The position numbers and the translations under genes are program-made. This document shows positions 25,251 to 33,748 of a DNA stretch of 35,797 nucleotides, in pieces (the stretch's first letter is position 1; every line of letters begins with the position of its first letter). A model generated the notes under the pieces. The model did not search any database, was not told the origin of the DNA, and worked only from the letters and a program-made list of their open reading frames with translations. Source of the DNA: an uncultured Prochlorococcus sp. (lineage in GTDB: Bacteria > Cyanobacteriota > Cyanobacteriia > PCC-6307 > Cyanobiaceae); the NCBI GenBank assembly GCA_902591275.1, contig CACJAC010000011.1, forward strand, positions 1-35,797, in the 5' to 3' direction.

Positions 25251-26537
25251 TTAATTTACTATAGTTGGGATTTGGTCTATATCAGTTGTAGATGAGCGAC
25301 TTAAGAAATTCTTATTCATTGTCCAACTTCTTGGCATTTTTGTAATAGCCCATGTAATTGCATTGTTATTAAATCTCTTATTTAATAAATCAATAGTTCT
25401 CATTAGATTTGCTGATTTTTTTAGGTCTTTCTGACATTTGTAATTGATAACTGATTGCTGTAAATATTCATTATTAGTTAAATCCTGCATTAAAACACCA
25501 GCTTTCGAAAATTTATATTCGGGATTATAAATTTCTTTAGATAATTCAACTACTATTTTTAAAATACTGTTTGTGTCGTCTGTTGCCGTTGTAAGTTTTC
25601 TATGAGCACTTCTTTGATAATTCTGACTTGAATATTTACTGGTTCTGGCAAATACTCTAATGTCAGATGATTGCAAATTCTGACTTCTCATCTTTTCAGA
25701 TGCTTTTATTGCGTGAGTCGCTAGTGCTTGAGTTAAGTCTTCTAATTTTGTGATAGGAGTACCGAAACTCCTGCTTACCTGGATTTCTTTTTTTGATTTC
25801 TTGTTTTTTTCTATAGGCAGACATTTATAGCCTTTCAGTTCTAATTGCAGTCTTTTCCCTACGATGCCTAATTTCTTAATGATTTCATTTTCTTCCATAT
25901 CTCTTAGTTCTCTCGCATTTTTAATACCTTTACTTTGTAACCAATTAGAGGTTTGTTTCCCGACTCCCCATATCTTATCTATACTAATTCTTTTCAAATA
26001 ATGATTCTCATTTTCGGTTCTAGCTAAATCAAATATTCCAGCTGAATAATCAATATTTTTAGCTAGTTTATTAGCAATTTTTGCTCTTACTTTATTTTCT
26101 CCTATTCCTACTGTTATGGTAATCCCTAGATTCTGATATATTAATGATCTTATGCTTCTTGCCCAAGGATATAGATTTTCATCATTAGGTCTAGAAATCG
26201 AGACGAATGCTTCGTCAATGGAATAAATTTCTATCTGTTCACAGTAGTTCTTCAGTAAATTCATTAGTCTTCTGCTCATATCCCCATAAAGCGAGTAGTT
26301 TGAGCTTAAGACTGCTACATCTAATTTATTTAGTCTTTCTTTGACCTTAAAATACGGAGTTCCCATTTTAATTTTTAAAGCTCGCGCTTCAGGGCTTCTT
26401 GCAATGATACATCCGTCATTATTAGATAAAATTACTACTGGTTTATTTCTCAAATGAGGATTAATATTTTGTTCACATGACGCGTAAAAATTATTAGCAT
26501 CTATAAGAGCTATTGCATCAATATTTGAAATTCTCAT
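25251..26537 (-). CDS. umuC: DNA polymerase V catalytic subunit UmuC
   Basis: Y-family translesion DNA polymerase. 428 aa. The palm/finger motifs are LIDANNFYASCE (D13), NNDGCIIARSPEARALKIKMG, and YSIDEAFVSI (catalytic D108, E109). IANKLAKN and IWGVGKQTSNWLQSKGI form the thumb helix-hairpin-helix, and the little-finger domain follows (VSRSFGTPI, then DIRVFARTS). The C-terminal UmuC-specific region with QDLTNNEYLQQS is intact. Its ATG overlaps the umuD stop by four bases (ATGA), the classical umuDC arrangement. Length is normal (~420). Active enzyme would need cleaved UmuD and RecA. Confidence 0.96.
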   Translation of the reverse strand: MRISNIDAIALIDANNFYASCEQNINPHLRNKPVVILSNNDGCIIARSPEARALKIKMGTPYFKVKERLNKLDVAVLSSNYSLYGDMSRRLMNLLKNYCEQIEIYSIDEAFVSISRPNDENLYPWARSIRSLIYQNLGITITVGIGENKVRAKIANKLAKNIDYSAGIFDLARTENENHYLKRISIDKIWGVGKQTSNWLQSKGIKNARELRDMEENEIIKKLGIVGKRLQLELKGYKCLPIEKNKKSKKEIQVSRSFGTPITKLEDLTQALATHAIKASEKMRSQNLQSSDIRVFARTSKYSSQNYQRSAHRKLTTATDDTNSILKIVVELSKEIYNPEYKFSKAGVLMQDLTNNEYLQQSVINYKCQKDLKKSANLMRTIDLLNKRFNNNAITWAITKMPRSWTMNKNFLSRSSTTDIDQIPTIVN

Positions 26538-26950
26538 AAATAGCTATGTATTGAATAAATAACAACTCCCCATATCTGTACATCAATATGGTTTTTAAAT
26601 CTAAAATCAGGATAATTATGATTTTCTGCTTTTAAATATAATTCATTATTTTTTATAGATAATCTTTTTATTGTAAATTCTCCGTCTATCATCGCAATGA
26701 TGATATTCCCTGGCCTGGCTGTTAAGCTCTTGTCTACTATTATTAAATCTTTATCTTTAATTCCTGCATTTATCATTGAGTCACCTTTAACTCTAAGAAA
26801 AAAAGTGCTAAACGGATTAGATATTAAATGTTCGTTTAAATCAATATTTTCTTCCGTATAGTCATCTGCAGGAGAAGGAAACCCTGCTGATACCGAATCA
26901 GTTAATAAAGGGATTTTAAATTTTTTAGTAGTTGAATCAAAAGAATCCAA
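26534..26950 (-). CDS. umuD: UmuD, self-cleaving S24-family Pol V accessory protein
   Basis: A 138-aa LexA-like serine peptidase that cleaves itself on RecA filaments to give the active UmuD' partner of UmuC. The catalytic Ser-Lys dyad is S58 in VKGDSMINAG and K95 in EFTIKRL. A cleavage-like Ala-Gly (A22-G23) lies in SVSAGFPSPADDY at the expected spacing. FFLRVKGDSM, VDKSLTARPGNIIIAMIDGEF and the C-terminal WGVVIYSIHSYL are standard. The start is TTG at 26948-26950. It is preceded after about 12 bp by a LexA-like palindrome overlapping its predicted promoter. Confidence 0.95.
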   Translation of the reverse strand: MDSFDSTTKKFKIPLLTDSVSAGFPSPADDYTEENIDLNEHLISNPFSTFFLRVKGDSMINAGIKDKDLIIVDKSLTARPGNIIIAMIDGEFTIKRLSIKNNELYLKAENHNYPDFRFKNHIDVQIWGVVIYSIHSYL

Positions 26951-26962
26951 GGTTAAATTAAT

Positions 26963-26976
26963 AGTATATATGTACT
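26963..26976 (-). promoter_or_regulatory. LexA-like SOS box upstream of umuD
   Basis: AGTATATATGTACT on the plus strand reads AGTACATATATACT towards umuD. It is a near-perfect palindrome with one mismatched pair, extended to 18 bp by flanking AT (26961-26978). It matches the cyanobacterial LexA consensus RGTAC-N3-DGTWC-B at all but one position. It overlaps the -10 element of the predicted umuD promoter, where a repressor would block polymerase. Confidence 0.62.
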
Positions 26977-26993
26977 ATATAATAAAAAATCAA
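26965..26993 (-). promoter_or_regulatory. Predicted umuD promoter
   Basis: On the minus strand TTGATT (26988-26993), a 17-nt spacer and TATATA (26965-26970) form a sigma-70-like promoter about 15 bp upstream of the TTG start, implying a very short leader. The -10 lies inside the LexA-like palindrome. Confidence 0.4.
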
Positions 26994-27048
26994 AAAATAG
27001 TTAGTTATTAAAGTTTTATAGATTAATTTCAGATTAAATCTAATCTTT

Positions 27049-27465
27049 TTAAGACCGATGGTAGGGGGAGTTGCTAGATATAGAAATAGCTCTATAGATT
27101 TGCTCGATTAGGATTAATCTAGCTAATTCATGAGGAAAAGTTAAAGGAGACAAGCTTAGTACAAGATCTGATTTTTCTTTTATATCTGAACTAACTCCAT
27201 CAGTATCACCGATTAAGAAATTAATTTTTTTATTTTTAAAATTCAAGAGTAAGGAACATAGTTCAACTGAATTAAACTGTTTCCCTTCTTCACTTAGGCA
27301 TATAATAATATTGTTATTGGATCTAAGATTATTTAAATTAAAAGTCTTTAACTCATGAATGATAAGTTCAGGCATTCTTTTTTTATATTGATTAATTCCA
27401 TCTCTAATCCAAAGTTTCTTTATTTTGCCGATAGCATAAATTGCTAATCTATTACTCTGAAGCAT
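27049..27465 (-). CDS. rlmH: 23S rRNA pseudouridine-1915 N3-methyltransferase
   Basis: A small SPOUT methyltransferase acting on assembled 70S ribosomes to methylate pseudouridine 1915 of 23S rRNA helix 69. 138 aa, a usual length. Features are [23 protein letters not shown] at the N terminus, the SAM-site strand [48 protein letters not shown] and the C-terminal [23 protein letters not shown] start at 27463-27465. It is transcribed downstream of the Asn-rich ORF (19 bp gap) and about 100 bp from umuD. Confidence 0.95.
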   Translation of the reverse strand: MLQSNRLAIYAIGKIKKLWIRDGINQYKKRMPELIIHELKTFNLNNLRSNNNIIICLSEEGKQFNSVELCSLLLNFKNKKINFLIGDTDGVSSDIKEKSDLVLSLSPLTFPHELARLILIEQIYRAISISSNSPYHRS

Positions 27466-27484
27466 AAGTAAATATTTAAACTAA

Positions 27485-27817
27485 TTATTCATCAAGAAGA
27501 TAATTAAATTCATCATATAGTTCCTCTTCGGTTGTTAATTTCATGGAAAAATTATCTTTTTTAGAATTCATATTAATATGATTAATCTCACTTTTTCTTA
27601 GTGAATTATTAACGTTAGAAGTTTCTTCTAAAGATTCTGAATTATCAATTAAAGAATAAAAAATTTTATTGGGATCTTCTGAATTAAGTGGATTGGTTAT
27701 TAAATTATCATTATTAGTTATATTTGTGAAATTATTTATATTTTTACTTTCGTTATTTAAATTTTTATTTTTTTTTAATTTATTGAGTTTATCTAAATTT
27801 TTTTTTGATAAGCTCAT
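27485..27817 (-). CDS. Asn/Lys/Ser-rich hypothetical protein (110 aa)
   Basis: A low-complexity ORF, rich in Asn, Lys, Ser, Asp and Glu. It begins with basic MSLSKKNLDKLNKLKKNKNLN and ends with acidic LTTEEELYDEFNYLLDE, the only part that looks folded or conserved. No transmembrane segment, signal or known motif is seen. It fills the gap between rlmH and divergent ksgA with an ATG start at 27815-27817. AT-rich DNA can produce such ORFs by chance, but same-strand position 19 bp before rlmH supports a real gene. I assign no function. Confidence 0.5.
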   Translation of the reverse strand: MSLSKKNLDKLNKLKKNKNLNNESKNINNFTNITNNDNLITNPLNSEDPNKIFYSLIDNSESLEETSNVNNSLRKSEINHINMNSKKDNFSMKLTTEEELYDEFNYLLDE

Positions 27818-27873
27818 GATATAAAGGATTAAATAAATTCATATTTAATTTAAACATATTATTTATCTTTTAG

Positions 27874-28698
27874 ATGAATTCTAAAAACTATCATCAAAAA
27901 AAAAGATTTGGACAACACTGGTTGGTAAATAAAAAAATATTAGAAAAAATCAAAGAAATTGCTGTTCTTAATGAAAATGACGTTATTTTAGAAATTGGTC
28001 CTGGTAAAGGAGCTTTAACATCTAAGTTGTTAGATTCAGAAATTAAAAAATTACATGCGATTGAATTAGATAAAGATTTAATAAATTTATTAAATGATAA
28101 ATTCAATAACAATGATAAGTTTTCACTTCAGCAGGGAGATATTCTTACCGTAAATTTAGATTCGATCAATAAGAAGATTACAAAAGTGATTGCAAATATT
28201 CCTTACAATATAACTGGCCCAATATTGGATATTTTCATAGGTCGATTGGGCATTATAAAAAATTATAATTACGAAAAAATAATATTTTTAATGCAGAAAG
28301 ACGTTGTAGATAGGATTTTGTCAAAAGAAGGAAGTCCCAATGCTGGTGCCCTTAGTGTAAGAATGCAACTTCTATCAAAAATAAAAAGAATATGTGATGT
28401 GCCCCCTTCATCATTTAGTCCGCCTCCAAAAGTTTTTTCTTCTTTAGTAGTTTTCGAACCAATTAAAAATGATTTAAGATTAGATATTAGTCTGGAAAAA
28501 TATATAGATAAACTTCTTCGAATTTCATTTAATTCAAGAAGAAAAATGCTTAGAAATACTCTTAATTCAATACTTTCAAATGAAGAGATAAATGAATTAT
28601 CTGAATCTTCAAAAGTTTGTTTTAATTTAAGACCACAAGATATTTCAATTGAACAATGGATTAAGCTTGCAGAAAATTGTATTAAAATTAAAAAATAA
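27874..28698 (+). CDS. rsmA: 16S rRNA A1518/A1519 dimethyltransferase
   Basis: RsmA/KsgA dimethylates two adjacent adenines in 16S rRNA helix 45 using S-adenosylmethionine. 274 aa. Motifs: [11 protein letters not shown] at the N terminus, SAM-binding [14 protein letters not shown] (E40-G45 region), AIELDKDL, and catalytic NIPYNITGP (NIPY at 108-111). [16 protein letters not shown] and [12 protein letters not shown] lie in the C-terminal domain. Length is usual. The start ATG 27874 gives [10 protein letters not shown]. It lies 12 nt before ispE. Confidence 0.97.
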   Translation: MNSKNYHQKKRFGQHWLVNKKILEKIKEIAVLNENDVILEIGPGKGALTSKLLDSEIKKLHAIELDKDLINLLNDKFNNNDKFSLQQGDILTVNLDSINKKITKVIANIPYNITGPILDIFIGRLGIIKNYNYEKIIFLMQKDVVDRILSKEGSPNAGALSVRMQLLSKIKRICDVPPSSFSPPPKVFSSLVVFEPIKNDLRLDISLEKYIDKLLRISFNSRRKMLRNTLNSILSNEEINELSESSKVCFNLRPQDISIEQWIKLAENCIKIKK

Positions 28699-28710
28699 AA
28701 ATTTAAGTAT

Positions 28711-29646
28711 ATGCAAGATTTAGCTAAAACGAAAATTAACATAAAATCTCCTGCCAAAATAAATTTGCACCTTGAAGTCATTGGTAAAAGAGAGGATGGA
28801 TTTCATGAGTTAGCAATGATTATGCAAAATATCGATCTTTCTGATTATTTAGAATTTGAATTTAATAATGAAGGTTTAATTAAACTTGAATCTGATTGTA
28901 ATGATTTAAGCTTGTCTGATGATAACTTAATTGTTAAATCGGCAAATCTATTAAGGAAAAATTCAAATATAGATTACGGTGTGAATATATTTTTAAGAAA
29001 AAATATTCCAATTGGCGCAGGATTAGCTGGTGGATCCAGTAATGCAGCAGCAACATTAATTGGTCTTAATAAGTTGTGGGATTTGAACTTAGATAAAGAA
29101 ACATTATGTTCATTAGCATCAACTTTAGGATCTGATATTCCTTTTTTTATAAATGGTGGTATTCAATTATGTTTTGGAAGAGGAGAAATTTTGGAGAAAT
29201 TAGATTCAAACTTTGAATATGGAGTAATTCTTTTAAAAAATCCAAATGTATCAGTATCTACAGCAGAAACTTATAAAAAATATAGTAATAGATTTTTTGA
29301 ACAATATCTTACAAATAGAAAAATGATTGAGAACATAAGAAAAGATTTAAGAGATAATGGTTTAAATAACTTAAATTTTGATAATCAACATTTAACTATA
29401 AAAAATGATTTGCAGTTAGTTGTTGAAAATGAAAATGATTCTGTAAACCAGGCATTATATTTACTTTCTAAATTAGAAAATTGTCTCACATTTTCAATGA
29501 GTGGATCAGGCCCTACATGCTTTGCACTCTTTAAAGATTTAGAGACTGCTAAAAAAGAATTAACTGCAAATTCTAAATTATTTAAAGATAAAGGTTATGA
29601 TTCATGGGTTTGCACTTTCCTTAAAAAGGGAATAACATTCATTTAA
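28711..29646 (+). CDS. ispE: 4-diphosphocytidyl-2-C-methyl-D-erythritol kinase
   Basis: A GHMP kinase of the non-mevalonate (MEP) isoprenoid pathway, supplying precursors for chlorophyll phytol, carotenoids and quinones. 311 aa. The substrate motif is SPAKINLHLEVIGKREDGFHEL (K16 conserved). The ATP-binding motif is IPIGAGLAGGSSNAAATLIGLN at residues 99-120, with GSDIPFFINGG following and MSGSGPTCFALF near the C terminus. It starts 12 nt after rsmA, a common pairing in bacteria, and is 23 bp before the DUF3082 gene. Confidence 0.97.
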   Translation: MQDLAKTKINIKSPAKINLHLEVIGKREDGFHELAMIMQNIDLSDYLEFEFNNEGLIKLESDCNDLSLSDDNLIVKSANLLRKNSNIDYGVNIFLRKNIPIGAGLAGGSSNAAATLIGLNKLWDLNLDKETLCSLASTLGSDIPFFINGGIQLCFGRGEILEKLDSNFEYGVILLKNPNVSVSTAETYKKYSNRFFEQYLTNRKMIENIRKDLRDNGLNNLNFDNQHLTIKNDLQLVVENENDSVNQALYLLSKLENCLTFSMSGSGPTCFALFKDLETAKKELTANSKLFKDKGYDSWVCTFLKKGITFI

Positions 29647-29669
29647 ATTTTTTTATATAAAAATCTATT

Positions 29670-29972
29670 GTGGCTGATAATAGTAATGAGAAAATTGAAA
29701 GAAATATTCCCGAAAAAGGACCTTTAAATTTTATTGTTGGATCATTAACAAGTTTTTTATTATTTATATTTTTTTATTTTTTAAGTAATAAAATTGCAAT
29801 TTATTTTTCAGTGCATAAACCATCTAATTCTTCTGAAATAGTCCAAAATATTTCCTCTAGTATTAATACCTTAATAATAGGATTATCTTTTTTGCTAACT
29901 TTCTCTTTTGCTTTTATTGGTATAGGACTTTTTATTGTATTTATTCGCAGTTTTATTGTGAAGAAAAGCTGA
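29670..29972 (+). CDS. DUF3082 family membrane protein
   Basis: A 100-aa cyanobacterial membrane protein with two transmembrane helices (FIVGSLTSFLLFIFFYFLS and the LIIGLSFLLTFSFAFIGIGLFIVFI region). The N terminus is charged (KIERNIPEKGPLNF), the loop rich in Ser/Asn, and the end basic. The layout and the GPLNFIVGSLTSFLL start of helix one fit DUF3082. GTG start at 29670. It is the third gene of the rsmA-ispE run. Function unknown. Confidence 0.8.
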   Translation: MADNSNEKIERNIPEKGPLNFIVGSLTSFLLFIFFYFLSNKIAIYFSVHKPSNSSEIVQNISSSINTLIIGLSFLLTFSFAFIGIGLFIVFIRSFIVKKS

Positions 29973-30006
29973 ATTGCCAATATTATTAAGAAAACTCTTT
30001 CTTTGA

Positions 30007-30102
30007 ATGTCTTTACATGACTTAGGCCTTTTAGTACTTTTGCTATCGCCTGGAATGATTTTATCAATATTACTACTCATAACCTTCGCTGAAGGAGGAT
30101 GA
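30007..30102 (+). CDS. 31-aa single-span membrane protein, unrecognised
   Basis: ATG at 30007, TGA at 30100-30102. The peptide has an eight-residue polar start (MSLHDLGL), one span LLVLLLSPGMILSILLLITF and a short AEGG end. The SPGM break in the helix and Gly-Gly end recall tiny photosystem-associated subunits such as Psb30/Ycf12, but the resemblance is too slight to name it. It lies 34 bp after the DUF3082 gene and 49 bp before pdhB, with purine-rich GAAGGAGGATGA at its end. Confidence 0.6.
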   Translation: MSLHDLGLLVLLLSPGMILSILLLITFAEGG

Positions 30103-30151
30103 ATTATTCAAAGTGGTAGGATTATATATGTGATTAATTAGGTAATTAATT

Positions 30152-31135
30152 GTGGCTGGAACATTATTATTTAATGCTTTGAAAGAGGCAATTGATGAAG
30201 AAATGGCAAATGATGTAAATGTTTGCGTTATGGGGGAAGATGTTGGTCAATATGGAGGATCTTATAAGGTAACTAAGGATTTATATGAAAAATATGGAGA
30301 GTTAAGAGTCTTGGATACTCCAATTGCAGAGAATAGTTTTACGGGAATGGCTGTGGGTGCAGCAATGACTGGCTTAAGACCAATAGTAGAGGGAATGAAT
30401 ATGGGTTTTTTGCTTTTAGCTTTTAATCAGATATCAAATAATATGGGTATGCTTAGATATACAAGTGGCGGAAATTATAAAATACCAGCAGTAGTTCGAG
30501 GACCTGGTGGAGTTGGTCGTCAACTTGGTGCTGAGCATAGTCAAAGACTTGAAGCATATTTTCATGCAGTTCCTGGCATAAAGATTGTTGCATGCAGTAC
30601 ACCTACAAATGCTAAAGGTTTAATGAAAGCAGCTATTAGAGATGATAATCCGGTTTTATTTTTCGAACATGTGCTCCTATACAATTTGTCCGAAGAATTA
30701 CCTGAGGGTGATTATACTTGCGCTTTAGATCAGGCTGACGTTGTAAAAGAAGGTAGAGATATTACTTTATTGACTTATTCAAGAATGAGACATCACTGCC
30801 TTAAAGCCATTGAAGATTTAGAAAAAAAAGGAATAGATGTTGAGTTAATAGATTTAATAAGTTTAAAACCATTTGATATGGATACCATCTCAAAATCAAT
30901 AAGAAAAACAAATAAAGTAATTATTGTTGAGGAGTGTATGAAGACTGGAGGTATTGGTGCAGAATTAATCGCCTTGATAACAGAAGAGTGTTTTGATGAT
31001 CTTGATGCCCGACCAATTAGATTATCTAGTCAGGATATTCCAACTCCGTATAATGGAAATCTTGAGAATTTGACAATAATCCAACCACATCAAATAGTTG
31101 AAAAAGTTGAACATTTAATTAGTGGGAGTATATAG
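30152..31135 (+). CDS. pdhB: Pyruvate dehydrogenase E1 component, beta subunit
   Basis: Beta subunit of the E1 thiamine-diphosphate enzyme that converts pyruvate to acetyl groups on E2. 327 aa, usual for cyanobacterial and plastid PdhB. Features are [33 protein letters not shown] (glutamate that activates thiamine), [52 protein letters not shown] and the C-terminal [16 protein letters not shown] start at 30152. secD follows at a gap of 3 nt, so pdhB and secDF look cotranscribed. Confidence 0.97.
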   Translation: MAGTLLFNALKEAIDEEMANDVNVCVMGEDVGQYGGSYKVTKDLYEKYGELRVLDTPIAENSFTGMAVGAAMTGLRPIVEGMNMGFLLLAFNQISNNMGMLRYTSGGNYKIPAVVRGPGGVGRQLGAEHSQRLEAYFHAVPGIKIVACSTPTNAKGLMKAAIRDDNPVLFFEHVLLYNLSEELPEGDYTCALDQADVVKEGRDITLLTYSRMRHHCLKAIEDLEKKGIDVELIDLISLKPFDMDTISKSIRKTNKVIIVEECMKTGGIGAELIALITEECFDDLDARPIRLSSQDIPTPYNGNLENLTIIQPHQIVEKVEHLISGSI

Positions 31136-31138
31136 AAA

Positions 31139-32608
31139 ATGAAGAGAAGGCAAGGTTGGCTTTTTTTTATTATATTTCTACTTACTTTATCTTTTTATCT
31201 ATTAATAAATTATCCCTTACAGTTGGGATTGGATTTACAAGGGGGTTCTCAACTTACACTTCAAATTATTAAAGAGGAAGGTAAGGTAACAAGGGATGAA
31301 CTTGAAGCAGTTAATTCGGTTATAGATAAGCGCGTTAACAATTTAGGAGTTTCTGAGTCTAATTTACAAACCCTCGGTGGAGATCAATTGATTTTAGAAT
31401 TACCAGGCGAACAAAATCCATTAGTTGCTTCAAGGGTATTAGGTAAGACTGCTTTATTAGAATTTAGAACGCAAAAAGAAGGAACATCTACAGATTTAAA
31501 AACCCTGCAACTACAAAGATTTAGTATTAAAGAATTAATTGAACAATATTCCTTTGAAGAAAAAAATCAAAATAATGATAATTTCTTAAAAGTTATTCAA
31601 GATGATCTCAAAGATATAGAGCAAGAATTGAATTACTTATCTACTAGTAATGATTTATATGGGAAATTAATTGAAATCAAAAAATATGTTGATAATGAAA
31701 TTACAAATTTATTTATTAAAACAGATTTATCTGGTAAGGATCTTATTAACGCAGGAAGGAGACAAGAACAAACAAATAGTAATTGGGAAGTTTTATTAAC
31801 TTTTAGTAATTCAGGAGGTGAAAAGTTTGCAGAAATTACAAAGTCAATTGCTGGCACTAATCAACTATTGGCTATTATTCTTGATGGCGAATCTATAAGT
31901 GAAGCTAGTGTTGGTAACCAGTTTGCTAGTACTGGTATTACAGGTGGATCAGCAACAATAAGCGGTAATTTTAGTGCTGAAAATGCTAGAGAATTAGAAG
32001 TTCAACTTAAAGGAGGCTCATTGCCATTGCCAATTGAAATAGTAGAAACTAACACTATAGGGGCTCTATTGGGATCCAAAAATATTTTAAAAAGTCTTTA
32101 TGCAGCTATTAGTGGATTAATTTTTGTTGGTATATTTATGATTTTTAATTATAGAATTCTAGGTTTCGTTTCAGTTCTATCTCTAGTACTTTATGGTTTC
32201 TTTAACTTAGCCCTATATTCTTTAATTCCTGTAACTTTGACTTTACCTGGAATATCTGGGCTTATACTTAGCATTGGTATGGCTGTAGATGCAAATATTC
32301 TAATATTTGAAAGAATCAGAGAAGAATTATATGACGGCAATACTCTTACAAGATCTATTGATAGCGGTTTTCAAAGAGCTAATTCATCTATAGTTGATGG
32401 TCATATTACAACTCTTCTAAGTTGTTTTGTATTGTTTTTATTAGGAACAAATTTTGTTAAAGGGTTTGCGGCAACATTAGGTATTGGAGTTCTAATAAGC
32501 TTGTTTACCTCATTAAATTGTTCTAAAACTATTTTGCGATTTTTTACAACATACCAATCTTTAAGACAAAAAAATCTCTATCTACCAAAGAATAATTTTT
32601 CAAATTAA
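31139..32608 (+). CDS. secD: Protein translocase subunit SecD
   Basis: Proton-driven accessory of SecYEG that helps pull proteins across plasma and thylakoid membranes. 489 aa. One N-terminal helix leads into the YPLQLGLDLQGGSQLTLQI motif, then a P1 periplasmic domain (EAVNSVIDKRVNNLGVSE, LPGEQNP). The C-terminal five-helix bundle has LPGISGLILSIGMAVDANILIFERIREEL, with the conserved Asp of the fourth helix. It ends in a short polar tail and is followed by secF after 21 bp. Confidence 0.97.
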   Translation: MKRRQGWLFFIIFLLTLSFYLLINYPLQLGLDLQGGSQLTLQIIKEEGKVTRDELEAVNSVIDKRVNNLGVSESNLQTLGGDQLILELPGEQNPLVASRVLGKTALLEFRTQKEGTSTDLKTLQLQRFSIKELIEQYSFEEKNQNNDNFLKVIQDDLKDIEQELNYLSTSNDLYGKLIEIKKYVDNEITNLFIKTDLSGKDLINAGRRQEQTNSNWEVLLTFSNSGGEKFAEITKSIAGTNQLLAIILDGESISEASVGNQFASTGITGGSATISGNFSAENARELEVQLKGGSLPLPIEIVETNTIGALLGSKNILKSLYAAISGLIFVGIFMIFNYRILGFVSVLSLVLYGFFNLALYSLIPVTLTLPGISGLILSIGMAVDANILIFERIREELYDGNTLTRSIDSGFQRANSSIVDGHITTLLSCFVLFLLGTNFVKGFAATLGIGVLISLFTSLNCSKTILRFFTTYQSLRQKNLYLPKNNFSN

Positions 32609-32629
32609 ATTTTTTGTTTCTAATTTCTC

Positions 32630-33544
32630 ATGAAATACAATCTTGAACTAATAAAAAATAAAAAAAAGATAATTAGTTTTTCAACTTTCCTTATTTTGTT
32701 TAGTCTTTTAGGAATTTTATATTCAACTTTTAATACTTCTTATAAGAAACCTATAAATTTAGGGATGGATTTTGTTGGAGGAAATGAACTTAGAATAGAA
32801 AGAGTTTGTGAAGAAGAATGTTCTAATCTTTCCCCTGATTCAGTTTTAGAAAATTTAAGAGAGATCTCTAGTAATAAAAACTTTATAAATAATATTAAAT
32901 TACAATTTCAAAATAATAATAAATTAATTTCAATAAGAACACCTTATTTGAGTATCGAAGAATCAAATAATCTAATTACTAATCTTGATAATATTATTGG
33001 ACCTCTATATTATGAGAGTAAGGATTCAAGATTAATAGGACCAAAGCTTGGGAAAAGATTACTTACCAATTGTATTACTTCATTGTTGGTTTCTTTATTT
33101 GCAATATCTTTATATATAACTATTAGGTTTGATAAAAAATATGCATTATTTGCATTATTAGCTTTATTCCATGATTTATTAATTGTTTTCGGTATATTTT
33201 CCTGGTTGGGAATTATATTATCTGTCGAGGTAAATAGTTTATTTGCGGTTTCCTTGTTAACTATTGCTGGTTATTCTGTAAATGATACTGTTGTTATTTT
33301 TGATAGAATTCGTGAGAATTTAAAATCAAAGAAAGAAGGCTATAACGAAACTATTCAATTATCAGTAAACGAATCATTTAGGAGAACAACTTTTACCAGT
33401 ATTACAACCCTTATCCCTTTATTAAGCATAATTTTGTTTGGATCTTACTCGCTATTTTGGTTTTCTTTGGCCTTATCATTAGGAATTATTGTTGGAAGTT
33501 ATTCAAGTATTTTATTGGCTCCATCTTTGTTGCTTAAAGACTGA
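32630..33544 (+). CDS. secF: Protein translocase subunit SecF
   Basis: Partner of SecD. 304 aa with a single N-terminal helix, the PINLGMDFVGGNELRIE motif (first periplasmic domain), and a C-terminal five-helix bundle beginning RLLTNCITSLLVSLFAISLYITIRF and including the AGYSVNDTVVIFDRIRENL signature. Length is typical for the family. The secD-secF pair is intact, so translocase acceleration should be functional. ATG start at 32630. Confidence 0.97.
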   Translation: MKYNLELIKNKKKIISFSTFLILFSLLGILYSTFNTSYKKPINLGMDFVGGNELRIERVCEEECSNLSPDSVLENLREISSNKNFINNIKLQFQNNNKLISIRTPYLSIEESNNLITNLDNIIGPLYYESKDSRLIGPKLGKRLLTNCITSLLVSLFAISLYITIRFDKKYALFALLALFHDLLIVFGIFSWLGIILSVEVNSLFAVSLLTIAGYSVNDTVVIFDRIRENLKSKKEGYNETIQLSVNESFRRTTFTSITTLIPLLSIILFGSYSLFWFSLALSLGIIVGSYSSILLAPSLLLKD

Positions 33545-33562
33545 GCTTAAGCTTCTCATTTT

Positions 33563-33745
33563 ATGAAATTGAATTACTATTTGATAATTTTATTTTCTTT
33601 AGTTTTAATAGATCTTTCTACTGAGCTAAGAATATTATATGATCATTTTACTTTTAGTTCTCTATATTTTGCTATAGGTAAACATCCTTTAGCTATCTTT
33701 ATACTTTTTTCATACCCATATTTATATAAAAAATTAATTAAGTAG
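33563..33745 (+). CDS. 60-aa hydrophobic hypothetical protein
   Basis: A short ORF following secF by 18 bp, ATG at 33563, with two hydrophobic stretches (YYLIILFSLVLIDL and LAIFILFSYPYLY) separated by a Glu/Arg/His-containing loop, and ending KKLIK. It converges on the AI-2E permease gene with 3 nt between stops. No known family recognised. Plausible but short, and AT-rich DNA yields hydrophobic ORFs easily. Confidence 0.5.
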   Translation: MKLNYYLIILFSLVLIDLSTELRILYDHFTFSSLYFAIGKHPLAIFILFSYPYLYKKLIK

Positions 33746-33748
33746 CTT

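Noticed and set aside
28269-28781. 170-codon minus-strand frame
   Set aside because: It lies opposite rsmA and the ispE start, both of which have full catalytic motifs; its composition follows from their codon use.
29801-30080. Two overlapping minus-strand frames of 61 and 88 codons
   Set aside because: They are opposite the DUF3082 helices and the 31-aa membrane ORF; the plus-strand frames have better topology.
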